From NCBI GenBank assembly GCA_020630805.1, contig JAHDIM010000003.1:1-60713 (forward strand): a DNA stretch of 60,713 bases, in the 5' to 3' direction. The translations under genes and the position numbers were made by a program. Position 1 is the stretch's first letter; each line of letters starts with the position of its first letter. The notes beneath the pieces are model-generated. The model was not told where the DNA came from. It searched no databases and saw nothing but the letters and a program-made list of their open reading frames with translations. The stretch is from Anaerolineales bacterium (GTDB taxonomy: Bacteria > Chloroflexota > Anaerolineae > Anaerolineales > UBA6668). Shown in pieces: positions 38,299-47,527 of this stretch.

Positions 38299-39443
38299 TT
38301 TGTCACCTCGATTAAGGCGTCTTTCAGCGTTGCCACGATGTAAGCCATATCGTCTTGGTCTAAGTGTGGGCCAACCGGCAGCGCAATAGATTGTTCACTA
38401 ATGCGGGTTGCATTTGGATAGTCTGACTCTTGGTAGCCATACTTTTCACGGTAATACGTCAATTTTGGGACTGCTTTAGGATAGTACACGCTTGTACCAA
38501 CACCATGTGCTTTCAAATAGTTCACAATCTCAAAACGCAGTGGCGCAATGTCATCTTTCAACACAACTGAGAGACAGTAATAGCTGCTTTGAATACGGTC
38601 TGTAGAAGACTCAAACAAATCAATTTCAGCAATGTCTTGTAACCCAGCCTGCAACGCTTCATAGTTAGCTTTACGGGCCGTCAGGAAGCCGGGCATGCGT
38701 TTAACTTGCTCAATGCCAATGGCAGAGGCAATTTCATTGAGCCGATAGTTGAACCCCAGCATATTGACATCGTAAACGCCAGGCACTTTGCGTTCACCAA
38801 CGTGACGATCCACCCCAAAGGCCCGCTGGCGCGTAATCTTTGTGGCAATATCCTCATGCTTAGTGGTCAGCATGCCACCTTCAGCTGTTGTCATATGTTT
38901 GACCGGGTAAAACGAATACGCCCCAACATCACCAAACAACCCAACGTGTTTGCCATCTACGTAGCCACCAATTGCCAAGGCGCAATCTTCAACAACAAAC
39001 AAATTATGTTTATTCGCGATTGTCATCAGTTTTGGCATGTCTACCGGTAAACCGAGGTAGTGCACAAGCGAAATTGCTTTTGTGTTGGGTGTGATTGCAG
39101 CTTCAAGCTGATCCAAATCCATATTACCGGTACGTAATTCGGCATCAACAAACACCGGTTTAGCACCGGTCAGTTCAACCGCATGTGCGGTAGCATTATG
39201 GGTTTGCGCTGGCACAATAACTTCATCACCGGGGCCAGTGCCCAAATAGAAGTAACTCAGGTGCAACGCGGCTGTACAAGAGGAGACAGACACCGCATAA
39301 GGCGAACCAGTGAATGTAGCAAAGTCCGCTTCAAATTGCTTTGCACGCGGCCCATGCACAAGAATATGGCCTTCTAAAACTTCGGCGACAGCTGCTTTTT
39401 CTTCAGCACCAATAATTGGTCGCCCAAAAGGTACGTTTCTCAC
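38295..39443 (-). CDS. DegT/DnrJ/EryC1 sugar aminotransferase
   Basis: PLP enzyme with VSVSSCTAALHLSYF, VVEDCALAIGG and the Schiff-base Lys in SFYPVKHMTTAEGGML. The GTG at 39443 (N-terminus RNVPFGRPIIG) has AAGGA about ten bases upstream and matches family starts; the frame can extend to a TTG at 39470. Acts with the SDR and GNAT genes downstream in one nonulosonate precursor module. Confidence 0.9.
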   Translation of the reverse strand: MRNVPFGRPIIGAEEKAAVAEVLEGHILVHGPRAKQFEADFATFTGSPYAVSVSSCTAALHLSYFYLGTGPGDEVIVPAQTHNATAHAVELTGAKPVFVDAELRTGNMDLDQLEAAITPNTKAISLVHYLGLPVDMPKLMTIANKHNLFVVEDCALAIGGYVDGKHVGLFGDVGAYSFYPVKHMTTAEGGMLTTKHEDIATKITRQRAFGVDRHVGERKVPGVYDVNMLGFNYRLNEIASAIGIEQVKRMPGFLTARKANYEALQAGLQDIAEIDLFESSTDRIQSSYYCLSVVLKDDIAPLRFEIVNYLKAHGVGTSVYYPKAVPKLTYYREKYGYQESDYPNATRISEQSIALPVGPHLDQDDMAYIVATLKDALIEVTK

Positions 39444-39470
39444 TATTAAAAAATCCTTATCTATTCGCAA

Positions 39471-40463
39471 TCAATCTAACGTAATTTCAGTTCCCGTTCG
39501 GATTGACTCTTCAATTGCTAAACACACGCGCATCACATGGAAGACATCAGCCTTCAACACATAGGGATTACGATCGTCACGAATTGCATCCACAAAATCA
39601 CGCACTAGTTCGCCTTTATCAACAGCGGGGTAGGCCTGATCGGTAATCATCGGGCTATCCTGATGTGCCCGCGACGTATAGTATTTGCCGCCCTCTAAGG
39701 TGTTCTCAAATGTCTTTTTCGCGCCGTATACGCTCATCCGATGGAAATGCGGGTAGACACAGCCAAAGTTTGCCGAAACCTTACCAACCACCCCATTTGC
39801 AAATTTGAGTAAGCAAACTGTGAAGTCATTATAGGCAAATGTTGTATCTGCTGAGACAATTTTATTTCCCATCGCAGAGACGGACGTCACTTTACTATCC
39901 ACTAGCCAGTACAGCAAGTCAATTACATGAATCGCTCCGCCAAAAGTCACTGAATAATAAGGGATCTGTCCGCGCCAGCCTGCAACAATTTTATGCAAGC
40001 GCCCATAATTGTAATCGCCTTCCACAAAATAGAGGTCACCGAATTCCCCAGCGTTAACCTGCTGTCTGAGATCTTGAAATCGCGGCGCTTGGCGCAAGAT
40101 CAAATTAGACGAGAGTTTTAGGTGCTTATGCTGAGCCGCTAACGCTTCAATTGCAGTCAGTTCTGCGGCGGTAAGGCAGATAGGTTTTTCAACAAAGACG
40201 TGCTTACCAGACGTCAGGGCTGCTTCAATTTGTTCAAAATGATGATTGTCATAAGACGCAATGACGACCGCATCAATTTGCGGATCGGCCAAGATAGCCG
40301 CTGCATCAGTATGCGAACGTGCCAAAGGAAATTGCGCGTGGACGGCGGCCAGCTTATCGGTATCAAAATCGGCAATCGCGAGCAATCTTGCATCTGGATG
40401 ACTTGCAATAGCATGGGCGTGCCGTTCGCCAACCCCAAGCCCAATAACGCCAAAGTTAATCAT
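39471..40463 (-). CDS. Gfo/Idh/MocA family oxidoreductase
   Basis: N-terminal Rossmann motif FGVIGLGVGERHAHAI, AVVIASYDNHHFEQI, and the family signature GKHVFVEKPICLT with the catalytic Lys. The C-terminal sheet domain has FGGAIHVIDLLYWLV. Oxidises or reduces a sugar hydroxyl/keto group with NAD(P). Such genes accompany NeuB and SpsF genes in many flagellar or spore-coat glycan loci, but no exact step is proven. It overlaps the cytidylyltransferase stop by 8 bases. Confidence 0.9.
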   Translation of the reverse strand: MINFGVIGLGVGERHAHAIASHPDARLLAIADFDTDKLAAVHAQFPLARSHTDAAAILADPQIDAVVIASYDNHHFEQIEAALTSGKHVFVEKPICLTAAELTAIEALAAQHKHLKLSSNLILRQAPRFQDLRQQVNAGEFGDLYFVEGDYNYGRLHKIVAGWRGQIPYYSVTFGGAIHVIDLLYWLVDSKVTSVSAMGNKIVSADTTFAYNDFTVCLLKFANGVVGKVSANFGCVYPHFHRMSVYGAKKTFENTLEGGKYYTSRAHQDSPMITDQAYPAVDKGELVRDFVDAIRDDRNPYVLKADVFHVMRVCLAIEESIRTGTEITLD

Positions 40464-41151
40464 GATAAGTCTCTAAAAAAGCTTGATAACGTGCAACAAG
40501 GTCAGTTACATCTAACCGGCCAACGGGGTCAGCTATGGTTGCTAGGAAGGCATTCAAAATGTTGTAATCCTGCTGGGTGTCAACAGAAAGTTGTAAGTCA
40601 CCAGCGGCGAGACCACTAGTGAAGTTTTCAATGTTAAACGCCGCTGAATTACGGTAGAAGTAACGTGTGACATGCTCTTGATCTTGCGCATCAAAGGCTG
40701 CGATGTTGGCCTGAAATAAATCAGCCGTAACAACTTCAACAGACAACCCTTTCGGGTACGACCGCTCCAGCGTGTTGGTGACAATGTCACTCGTGCCGTG
40801 TTGATGCAGCTGAATTGCGCGTTCTACAATCGAGATATTTACAAGCGGGCTATCGCCACAAATGCGAACAAATGCTGCCGCCGGATATTGCGCAAGCACC
40901 GTCTGATAGCGCTGCGCAACATTTGCCAAAGCGCCCCGAACACAAGCAATATCATGCGTCGCACAATACGCCGCAATCGAGTCGTCTGACGGTTCGCTAG
41001 ACGTTGCAATCACAAAGCGATTGGCTAAAACTGACTGGTCTAAGGCGTCCGCCAAATGTTGTAACAACGGCTTACCCGCTAGCGGTAGCAACACCTTCCC
41101 CGGTAATCGGGTAGAAGACATTCGTGACTGAATAATGCCAATATAAGTCAT
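40456..41151 (-). CDS. SpsF-type cytidylyltransferase (CMP-nonulosonate synthetase-like)
   Basis: Starts TYIGIIQSRMSSTRLPGKVL, the nucleotide-binding loop of SpsF/KdsB-like enzymes, with VIATSSEPSDD, VRICGDSPLVNI (metal Asp) and HVTRYFYRN. Activates a nonulosonic acid with CTP. The ATG at 41151 is one codon inside a TTG-started frame. A second such domain is fused in the gene at 51646-53736. Confidence 0.88.
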   Translation of the reverse strand: MTYIGIIQSRMSSTRLPGKVLLPLAGKPLLQHLADALDQSVLANRFVIATSSEPSDDSIAAYCATHDIACVRGALANVAQRYQTVLAQYPAAAFVRICGDSPLVNISIVERAIQLHQHGTSDIVTNTLERSYPKGLSVEVVTADLFQANIAAFDAQDQEHVTRYFYRNSAAFNIENFTSGLAAGDLQLSVDTQQDYNILNAFLATIADPVGRLDVTDLVARYQAFLETYHD

Positions 41152-41187
41152 CAAAAAGTTACCCGCTATAGCAGCAGGTGCGCCCGG

Positions 41188-42237
41188 CTAAGACGCAATC
41201 AGCTCCCAAGAAAGCGGTGTACCAGCAGCAACATCTGCTAGGCACTTACGCCCAATAACTGCCTCATAATTGCGCGTGTGTAACCCATGTGCTGGCCGCA
41301 CGGAGCGCACATTCTCAGCCGTAAACACCTCGCCAGCTTTAATGTCTTTGGAAACAAATAAAGACCGTCTAAACTTGATCGTCGCTTTCTCTTTATCTGT
41401 GCGTTGATACTTGATTTCACCCAAGGCTTTTTCTGTGGTTCTAATGGCCGTCACCATTGCTTTAAATTCGGCCGGTTCCATTGAAAACGCACGGTCAGCC
41501 GTCGGCATCTCACGTGATAATGTGAAGTGCTTTTCTACAATACAGGCGCCTAATGCCACCGCTGCTACAGGGATCGTTGCCCCCATCGTATGGTCAGACA
41601 AGCCACTGGGCACATTAAATGTTTTCGCCAAATGTGGAATTGTAGACAAGTTCATTTCTTCAGGAATAGCTGGATAGGAGCTCGTGCATTTCAACAATGC
41701 CAATTGTTCACACCCTGCCGCACGGGCAGCGGTAACGGCTTCGTCAATTTCCGCTAAGGTTGCCATGCCGGTTGACATAATAATCGGCTTGCCCGTTTGT
41801 GCCACGTACTTAATAAGCTGTACGTCTACATTTTCGAAAGACGCAATCTTGAAGACCGGCACATCCATCTCATTTAGAAAGTCAACAGCGGTCAGGTCAA
41901 ACGGCGATGAAAAACAATGAAGCCCTAAGTCTTCTGCAATTGCTTTCAGCTTAGGTTGCCATTCCCAAGGTGTGTATGCAGTTTGGTACAAATCGTAAAG
42001 GTGTTGACCTTCCCAAATTGTGCCGCTTTGCAAAAATAAATCACTATGACAATTAAGCGTAATCGTATCTGGAGTGTAGGTTTGTAATTTGATAGCATCT
42101 GCACCAGCGGCCTTAGCAGCTTCAACAATTCGGACGGCTACGTCAAAATCTTGCATATGGTTGGCAGACATTTCAGCAATTACATACGTGGGATGACCGG
42201 GGCCGATTTTACGGCCAGCAATTTCAATAAAATTCAT
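41188..42237 (-). CDS. pseI: Pseudaminic acid synthase
   Basis: NeuB-family TIM barrel with clear PseI hallmarks: IAEMSANHMQDFDVAVRI, IKLQTYTPDTITLNCH, GTIWEGQHLYDLYQTAYTPW, SDHTMGATIPV and EKHFTLSREMPTADRAFSM, plus a C-terminal SAF domain. It condenses 6-deoxy-AltdiNAc with PEP to give Pse. 349 residues. The matching PseG is 8.3 kb upstream in the same transcript; PseB and a definite PseC are not in the window. Confidence 0.95.
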   Translation of the reverse strand: MNFIEIAGRKIGPGHPTYVIAEMSANHMQDFDVAVRIVEAAKAAGADAIKLQTYTPDTITLNCHSDLFLQSGTIWEGQHLYDLYQTAYTPWEWQPKLKAIAEDLGLHCFSSPFDLTAVDFLNEMDVPVFKIASFENVDVQLIKYVAQTGKPIIMSTGMATLAEIDEAVTAARAAGCEQLALLKCTSSYPAIPEEMNLSTIPHLAKTFNVPSGLSDHTMGATIPVAAVALGACIVEKHFTLSREMPTADRAFSMEPAEFKAMVTAIRTTEKALGEIKYQRTDKEKATIKFRRSLFVSKDIKAGEVFTAENVRSVRPAHGLHTRNYEAVIGRKCLADVAAGTPLSWELIAS

Positions 42238-42246
42238 AGGGATGCG

Positions 42247-42945
42247 TTAAAGCGTTAACAAAGCCGCAAGTGTAGGAACCTGCGTTGCAGCTTGATAGAG
42301 CGGGTCAGTTGGTATGGGTGTTGTTGCTGGGAAGCCTACTCTCACAGGTCCAGAACGCGTAATGTGCACGCTAAGCATTTGTAACTGATTAGGCGCAAGA
42401 AAGTCTTTGGCGGGGTTGTCTCCGACGTACATAGCCCTTTGCGGCGCACAATTTAGGGTTTGCAAGGCGTATCGGTAAGGCACGTCAGAGGGTTTCCAAC
42501 AAGATTTGCCGAGATCATCAGTACAGATGACCATATCAACATATGGTTCAACGGCCAAGGCCTGAATCTTACGCCATTGCACAGAGGCTTTCCCATCGGT
42601 AATGATGCCGAGTTTATGGCCGCGTTTACGAGCAGTGACGAGGAAGTCTACGGTATCAGGATAAAACGAAAGTGCAGGCGTGTGCGTGCGGTACAGATAA
42701 ATAAGCGCCCGCACATTTAGAGGTGTTTCGAGGTTGTAACGGCGTAAGATAGCGTTGAAAATCTTACCGCGTCCGTCTTGTTCTAGATATTCAACAAGCT
42801 GCGCATAGAGCTGCGCTTCGGTCTCGTCTACTTTTGCAGCAAGGTACTGCGCAACAGCCCGTAAACCGCTGTAAACAAACGCAACTTCCGGGTAAAGGGT
42901 GTCATCAAGATCGAGTAAGATGCAATCATACTCATTTAATAACAT
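42247..42945 (-). CDS. HAD-family hydrolase
   Basis: HAD phosphatase with motif I LLDLDDTLYP, motif II GIITDGKAS, motif III Lys near SCWKPSD and motif IV YVGDNPAKDF. A helical cap lies between motifs I and II. The start overlaps the ATP-grasp stop by 14 bases, a HAD/ATP-grasp pairing seen in many glycan loci. A phosphosugar or phosphonulosonate substrate is likely but not proven. Confidence 0.9.
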   Translation of the reverse strand: MLLNEYDCILLDLDDTLYPEVAFVYSGLRAVAQYLAAKVDETEAQLYAQLVEYLEQDGRGKIFNAILRRYNLETPLNVRALIYLYRTHTPALSFYPDTVDFLVTARKRGHKLGIITDGKASVQWRKIQALAVEPYVDMVICTDDLGKSCWKPSDVPYRYALQTLNCAPQRAMYVGDNPAKDFLAPNQLQMLSVHITRSGPVRVGFPATTPIPTDPLYQAATQVPTLAALLTL

Positions 42946-43900
42946 CGCCTTTCCTTACAAACACATCTTGTGTATAGCGGATCATCACTAAGTCGCGTTC
43001 AAACTCACCAATAATTGGCGTTACAGTTTGCCCTTGCAACAGTTGCAACAGCATTAGCGGTGAATTTGCGCCAGCCGCAAAGCTTAGGCTAGAGCCACCG
43101 CCATAGCGCGGATTGACCTCGATGAACAATACATTTTCGCCATCAAAAAAGCATTGGAAGGCGTTGTGCCCAATTAGGCCCATGCTAGCCGCCAAGCGGG
43201 CAGATTCTTGGATCAGGATCTCATTGTAGAAGGTCTGCCCAATAAATGATTCCCCACCAAACACAGACAACCGCCGGCGTGGCACAACAGAAAGAACATT
43301 TCCATCTAGGTCTGAAAACAGATCAATTGTAAATTCAGGCACATCAATATATTCCTGAATAACAGAGTCTTCGCCAAATTGTTCTAGCAGGTGGCGTAGT
43401 GCTTCGGGCGAATCGGCTTTGGCAGCAAAACGGCTGCTTTTGCTCTTGCGTGCCCGCACAAAGACCGGGTACTTTTGCCCTTCAGCAAAAGGCGTATCGA
43501 CAACTTCAGCAACCTTAAATCCGTTAGAAATACAGAATTGAACAAACTTATATTTATCTTGGCAGGCATCTACTACGTCCAGGTCTGGCACGAGAGTCGT
43601 GATCCCTAACTTGGCGTAATAGTCGCTATACGTCGCGAAATGCGGTAAGTCTTCATCCCGGGTGGGGATGATAAGCGTAACATTCTCGGCCTTACAGATT
43701 TCAACAATAGCATCGTTAAATCCCGGCGCTTCAGACTTTGGAACAACATGCGAATTATCAGAAAAGTACAAGGATGCAGAAAGCGGCTTGCTGTCAACGA
43801 CAACGAGCTTACCTGCTCCATTTGTAACTTCTGATAGCGCCTCTTGGAAACTTTTTACCAAAGAAACCTTTCTAGACGCACTAGTGATCAAAACATTCAT
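42932..43900 (-). CDS. ATP-grasp ligase-like protein
   Basis: The N-terminal domain begins NVLITSASRKVSLVKSF. The ATP-grasp core follows, with VFVRARKSKSSRF (nucleotide-binding Lys), IQEYIDVPEFTIDLF and the metal site VLFIEVNPRYGGG. It probably joins a carboxylate to an amine or phosphate, for example an amino acid on a sugar amine. Gap 43901-43995 upstream shows no clear promoter. Confidence 0.88.
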   Translation of the reverse strand: MNVLITSASRKVSLVKSFQEALSEVTNGAGKLVVVDSKPLSASLYFSDNSHVVPKSEAPGFNDAIVEICKAENVTLIIPTRDEDLPHFATYSDYYAKLGITTLVPDLDVVDACQDKYKFVQFCISNGFKVAEVVDTPFAEGQKYPVFVRARKSKSSRFAAKADSPEALRHLLEQFGEDSVIQEYIDVPEFTIDLFSDLDGNVLSVVPRRRLSVFGGESFIGQTFYNEILIQESARLAASMGLIGHNAFQCFFDGENVLFIEVNPRYGGGSSLSFAAGANSPLMLLQLLQGQTVTPIIGEFERDLVMIRYTQDVFVRKGDVIK

Positions 43901-43995
43901 TGAGTATTACAACGCACTGTCTGAAAAATCACGCTTGGCCTCAACAACGCTAAACACACTTACTTTTGAGATGAACGTGAAAAAAACAACCACAA

Positions 43996-44682
43996 CTACA
44001 GTGAAACAACCTGCCGAATAATGCAAAATGCTTCAGCAAAATCGAGACCCGTCATAGACCCGAAGTAGCGTGCTTGGCTACGCAACGCTTCTGGAGATCT
44101 CGGATGTGGGAAGGCCCGCACCTCACTTTCATACATCTGAATGCCGTGAATTTTGTCTTCAATCGTATTTGAAATATCGACAAATAAGTTAGGTTCGAAT
44201 TTGGGTGCAAATTGCTGGAACGCCCACTCAGTAGAAGATGCAACTTGGTATGAGTACACATTCTTGATTGAGGACCCTTTCATTGGGCGGGTTGCAGTTA
44301 GAACAGAGCGGTATGTCTGCACGTGGTCAATATTCAGATCGCCCCCGTGTTGGGTAAACACTGTGGTGGGTTGCAGTTTTTCAACCAGTGTTTCTACAAT
44401 TTTCACGATATCAAGCAGCGGCACCATGTCAAAGCGATTGTCTGGCAGGCCGTACATGAATAGGTCTTTGGCACCTAAATACTCAGCAACCGCCTTGCTG
44501 TTGGCGTTCAATGCGTCAATCAAGGATTGGTCGGCAATTTCGCGGTCGTTGTAGCGTGAAGTAATCCCTTCACCTAAGATCGCAATATAAACATCTTCAC
44601 CTTCAGATGTTAACCGTTTGATTGTCCCGCCACATCCTAGAACTTCATCATCAGGATGGGCTGCAATTACGAGTGTTGTCAT
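43996..44682 (-). CDS. PIG-L/LmbE family deacetylase
   Basis: N-terminal VIAAHPDDEVLGCGGTIKRL carries the zinc-binding H-P-D-D motif, and GDLNIDHVQTYRSV the second zinc His. It removes an N-acetyl group from a GlcNAc-like sugar, exposing an amine. 228 residues, typical. It is followed by the ATP-grasp gene and preceded 4 bases away by WbqC. Confidence 0.92.
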   Translation of the reverse strand: MTTLVIAAHPDDEVLGCGGTIKRLTSEGEDVYIAILGEGITSRYNDREIADQSLIDALNANSKAVAEYLGAKDLFMYGLPDNRFDMVPLLDIVKIVETLVEKLQPTTVFTQHGGDLNIDHVQTYRSVLTATRPMKGSSIKNVYSYQVASSTEWAFQQFAPKFEPNLFVDISNTIEDKIHGIQMYESEVRAFPHPRSPEALRSQARYFGSMTGLDFAEAFCIIRQVVSL

Positions 44683-44686
44683 GAAA

Positions 44687-45382
44687 TCAGTTTCCGGTCA
44701 GTAAAATAGGTCGGCTCTCTGGGCCGTGATTTACAAGTAAATCAATCAAAGACATATAAGGCATAAAATCCTGATGTGTCAATTGAGTATAAACTGGGTG
44801 ATTATAATCTTGATAAGACACCTGAACACCCTCAGTTTCAAATTTGCTCTGATCTAGATAGTCGCGCCCTAATGCTCCGGAGAGATAGTGTTCGGCACCG
44901 ACTGCTTTGCAGATGTCTAATATCAAATCACTTTTAGTTGACGTAAGATCGAGTTGCGAACTATACACAAGATGTGTATTGATTTGCAATGTTTCTAAAA
45001 AATACGTATCAAATGCGCGGCATAGGCGTGCAAGAGACCGCCAATCTTGCGCATATAAGTGTTCTAAAAACGGCGCATGGTCTGCCCAAAACGGCGCTTT
45101 TTGGTAATTTTGCTGGAGCGTTGCCCAGTGTTTACGACGCCACTTTGTTTGGTTGGCGTCAATTTCTAAGGTGTTTATGGGCAAAGCCCCAAACTTGCCA
45201 CGTGTTTTCACCGGAACGGTAAGCCAAGTGGCTGTTTTACCTGTACGCACCTTATTACGGTTGATAAAACTATTTTTTTCAAACTGCACATGGTCAAGTA
45301 CAACGTGTACATCACTTGTTGCAATCCGGGCAAAATACCCAAGCCAAGGCAAATACGCTGGCTGGTTGATGGAAACAAGCAT
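44687..45382 (-). CDS. WbqC family protein
   Basis: Matches the WbqC family (PF08889 type): VSINQPAYLPWLGYFARI, VVLDHVQFEKNSFINRNKV, WLTVPVKTRGKF and YLSGALGRDYLD. The family is linked to O-antigen loci but its reaction is not settled. 231 residues, full length. Sits between a methyltransferase and PIG-L, so a role in modifying an amino sugar is possible. Confidence 0.9.
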   Translation of the reverse strand: MLVSINQPAYLPWLGYFARIATSDVHVVLDHVQFEKNSFINRNKVRTGKTATWLTVPVKTRGKFGALPINTLEIDANQTKWRRKHWATLQQNYQKAPFWADHAPFLEHLYAQDWRSLARLCRAFDTYFLETLQINTHLVYSSQLDLTSTKSDLILDICKAVGAEHYLSGALGRDYLDQSKFETEGVQVSYQDYNHPVYTQLTHQDFMPYMSLIDLLVNHGPESRPILLTGN

Positions 45383-45388
45383 CGGTGA

Positions 45389-46006
45389 CTAGCGGTACAT
45401 GTACACAGTAAAGTCATGACCCAAATAATCATGACGCAGGATAACGTTGCGTGTCAATGTCTGGCAGAAAGCCAACACGCGGCTGGGATCTGCGTAAAAC
45501 TCACCAGGCTCCAACGTATCTGCTAGGCTGCTTAGAGAGTTGAAGATCAGCCCCTTTTTAGAAAGCGCAAACATCCGTGCAACAAGCGTTTGCATATAGT
45601 CTTCTGCGGCTTCCCCTAGCAAATAAAAGATACCGTTGGCGGTAACGTAATCAAATGTAACATCAAACTCCAATTCGCAGATATCACCGCGATAGAAGGT
45701 CAACGCTGGGTGCAGTTCACGGGCGTTGTCGATCATTTGTTGAGAAAGATCTAACCCATAGTAACTAATATTTGATTGTCCATTTGCCTGTAAGTAATCG
45801 GCATAGTCTGCAAACCCACAGCCAACATCTAATAAGTTGAGCGCGCTGGTTTCTCTGATGCCTGCACTGATTACTTCAAACTTAGCCAATTGGGAGCTTG
45901 CACGCCCATAATCACATGCGCGCGGATCATGCCCGTATTGGTTAATAAGCGCGCTATAGTAATTTTCAATATCAGATTGCTTGGCTTTCCAGTCTTGACT
46001 ATTCAT
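45389..46006 (-). CDS. Class I SAM-dependent methyltransferase
   Basis: A 205-residue enzyme with LNLLDVGCGFADYADYL (motif I), YYGLDLSQQMIDNA and FDYVTANGIFYLLG. Start ATG 46006 overlaps the upstream aminotransferase stop by 8 bases. The lead HDPRACDYG resembles small methyltransferases of nonulosonate loci. Substrate unknown. Confidence 0.86.
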   Translation of the reverse strand: MNSQDWKAKQSDIENYYSALINQYGHDPRACDYGRASSQLAKFEVISAGIRETSALNLLDVGCGFADYADYLQANGQSNISYYGLDLSQQMIDNARELHPALTFYRGDICELEFDVTFDYVTANGIFYLLGEAAEDYMQTLVARMFALSKKGLIFNSLSSLADTLEPGEFYADPSRVLAFCQTLTRNVILRHDYLGHDFTVYMYR

Positions 46007-47045
46007 TTGAGTACGAAACGATCACTTCTTGCAGGTTACTTACAACATACGCCAATTCTGTATCTGTTAGCGTTGGATACAAAGGAATTGAGAGCACCTG
46101 ATTATAGGCGCTTTTCGCGTTATGTGTATGGGCAAGCGGATAAAGGTCTGTACTCCAATCTTCAATGGGCGGGTAGGTAGTAATACCCCGGTCAGATAAA
46201 GCGGATTGGATCTCTAAAAAAGGCAATTCAGCGAGGTCAATTACGAAACGGTACCAAACGCGATTTGGGGTAGCAGGCGGCAGGCTAATCACCGGCAGCG
46301 CCGCAAAGCTGGCTAAGTAGCAATCCGCAAGCCGTTGCCGCTGCGTAACAAACTCTTGATATTTTTGTAATTGCACCGTGGTAACGGCCGCTTCAAGGTC
46401 AGACATTTTGTCATTCAGGCGCTGCGGGTGCGGCTTTTTATCGGTGTAATCCCGCCAGTCCAGTACAAAGTCGTAAAGCGCCTTTGTATTTGTAAGTACG
46501 GCCCCACCTTCGCCACCACCAATCATTTTTGTTGCATAGAAAGACGTAATGCGGATATCTGCCGTAACGTTTTGCAACGGAAACCCATGGGCGCAGTCTT
46601 CAATAATTGGCATACCAAGCAGTGCTAAGCGGGCAATATCTGCCGGATAGCCAAAGGTATTGACGGCGATAATTGCCTGCGTCTTAGCAGTAATTGCAGC
46701 CGCCGCTAACGCTGGATCGATGCACAATGTATCGTGCTCCACGTCTACGGCAATCGGCACAGCCCCAACAGCAAGCACAGCATTGATAATCGCAACACAG
46801 CTGTACCCCGGCACAATCACTTCCCCCTCAGCAGTCACGCCCAGTGCTAGCAGTGCTAAGCGTAATGCAGAAACGCCAGACGCAACGGCAACAGCAAAAT
46901 TCATACCGCCTAACGTTGCAACAGAGGTTTCGACTGCAAGTACCGCATCACCGCCCGCCCAGTAACCAGACGCCGCAGTGCGTTCAGCAGCCGCGACCTC
47001 GCGCTGATCAAAAGTAAGCCGGTTGTGTGGAATATGTAATGCCAT
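45999..47045 (-). CDS. DegT/DnrJ/EryC1 sugar aminotransferase
   Basis: PLP enzyme with VAVASGVSALRLALLA, PIIEDCAHGFPL and the Schiff-base Lys in SFYATKMIGGGEGGAV. The C-terminal part carries RLNDKMSDLEAAVTTVQL. It is the best in-window candidate for a PseC-like step, next to a PseH-like GNAT, though its SFYATKM motif differs from classical PseC. 348 residues, slightly short for the family. Confidence 0.88.
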   Translation of the reverse strand: MALHIPHNRLTFDQREVAAAERTAASGYWAGGDAVLAVETSVATLGGMNFAVAVASGVSALRLALLALGVTAEGEVIVPGYSCVAIINAVLAVGAVPIAVDVEHDTLCIDPALAAAAITAKTQAIIAVNTFGYPADIARLALLGMPIIEDCAHGFPLQNVTADIRITSFYATKMIGGGEGGAVLTNTKALYDFVLDWRDYTDKKPHPQRLNDKMSDLEAAVTTVQLQKYQEFVTQRQRLADCYLASFAALPVISLPPATPNRVWYRFVIDLAELPFLEIQSALSDRGITTYPPIEDWSTDLYPLAHTHNAKSAYNQVLSIPLYPTLTDTELAYVVSNLQEVIVSYSNE

Positions 47046-47055
47046 GCGGGCCTAA

Positions 47056-47514
47056 TTATGTACGGGGTAGCACATAATGCAAAATATCAGCGTCTGTTTT
47101 AGTGGGATTTGGCACAAACCCAACTTTAGAGAAAGACGCAACAGATGCCTGATTAGTGGGAAGAATTTCGGCATCAATTTGCGCAATTGGCCATGCCGCA
47201 AACGCCATTTCACAGCCAAGCCGCAAAGCACGCGTCCCTAAACCCTGGCCAATATAGTCCCGCTGCAAATAAATAGAGACTTCAGCAGCAGCTAACGTGC
47301 GTGCAAAGCGCACTGTTCCAATTGGCACATCTCCAGCGGACGTGGTGAGGGTCGGGATATAAAATAGCCAGTCTGGGCTAGCAACAACGCGGGTAAACCA
47401 AGCAGTATGTTCTGCCAAGGTAACTTTACGGTTCAACGTTCCTAAAGAAACAATCCAATCGCTATTACGCCATGCAAACACTAGCGGCAAATCCGCCGCT
47501 GTTGCTAGGCGCAT
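47056..47514 (-). CDS. GNAT N-acetyltransferase (RimL/PseH-like)
   Basis: The GNAT domain begins RLATAADLPLVFAWRN, with EVSIYLQRDYIGQGLGTRAL (acetyl-CoA loop) and QASVASFSKVGFV. Together with the DegT gene it fits PseH, which acetylates the 4-amino group in Pse synthesis. I chose ATG 47514, at the edge of the domain and 13 bases clear of the upstream stop; frames from 47562 or 47634 overlap that gene and add residues of no known domain. Confidence 0.82.
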   Translation of the reverse strand: MRLATAADLPLVFAWRNSDWIVSLGTLNRKVTLAEHTAWFTRVVASPDWLFYIPTLTTSAGDVPIGTVRFARTLAAAEVSIYLQRDYIGQGLGTRALRLGCEMAFAAWPIAQIDAEILPTNQASVASFSKVGFVPNPTKTDADILHYVLPRT

Positions 47515-47527
47515 ACGCAATGTAGGC

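Noticed and set aside
39441-39470. TTG start at 39470 for the DegT gene
   Set aside because: The GTG at 39443 has AAGGA upstream and matches family N-termini.
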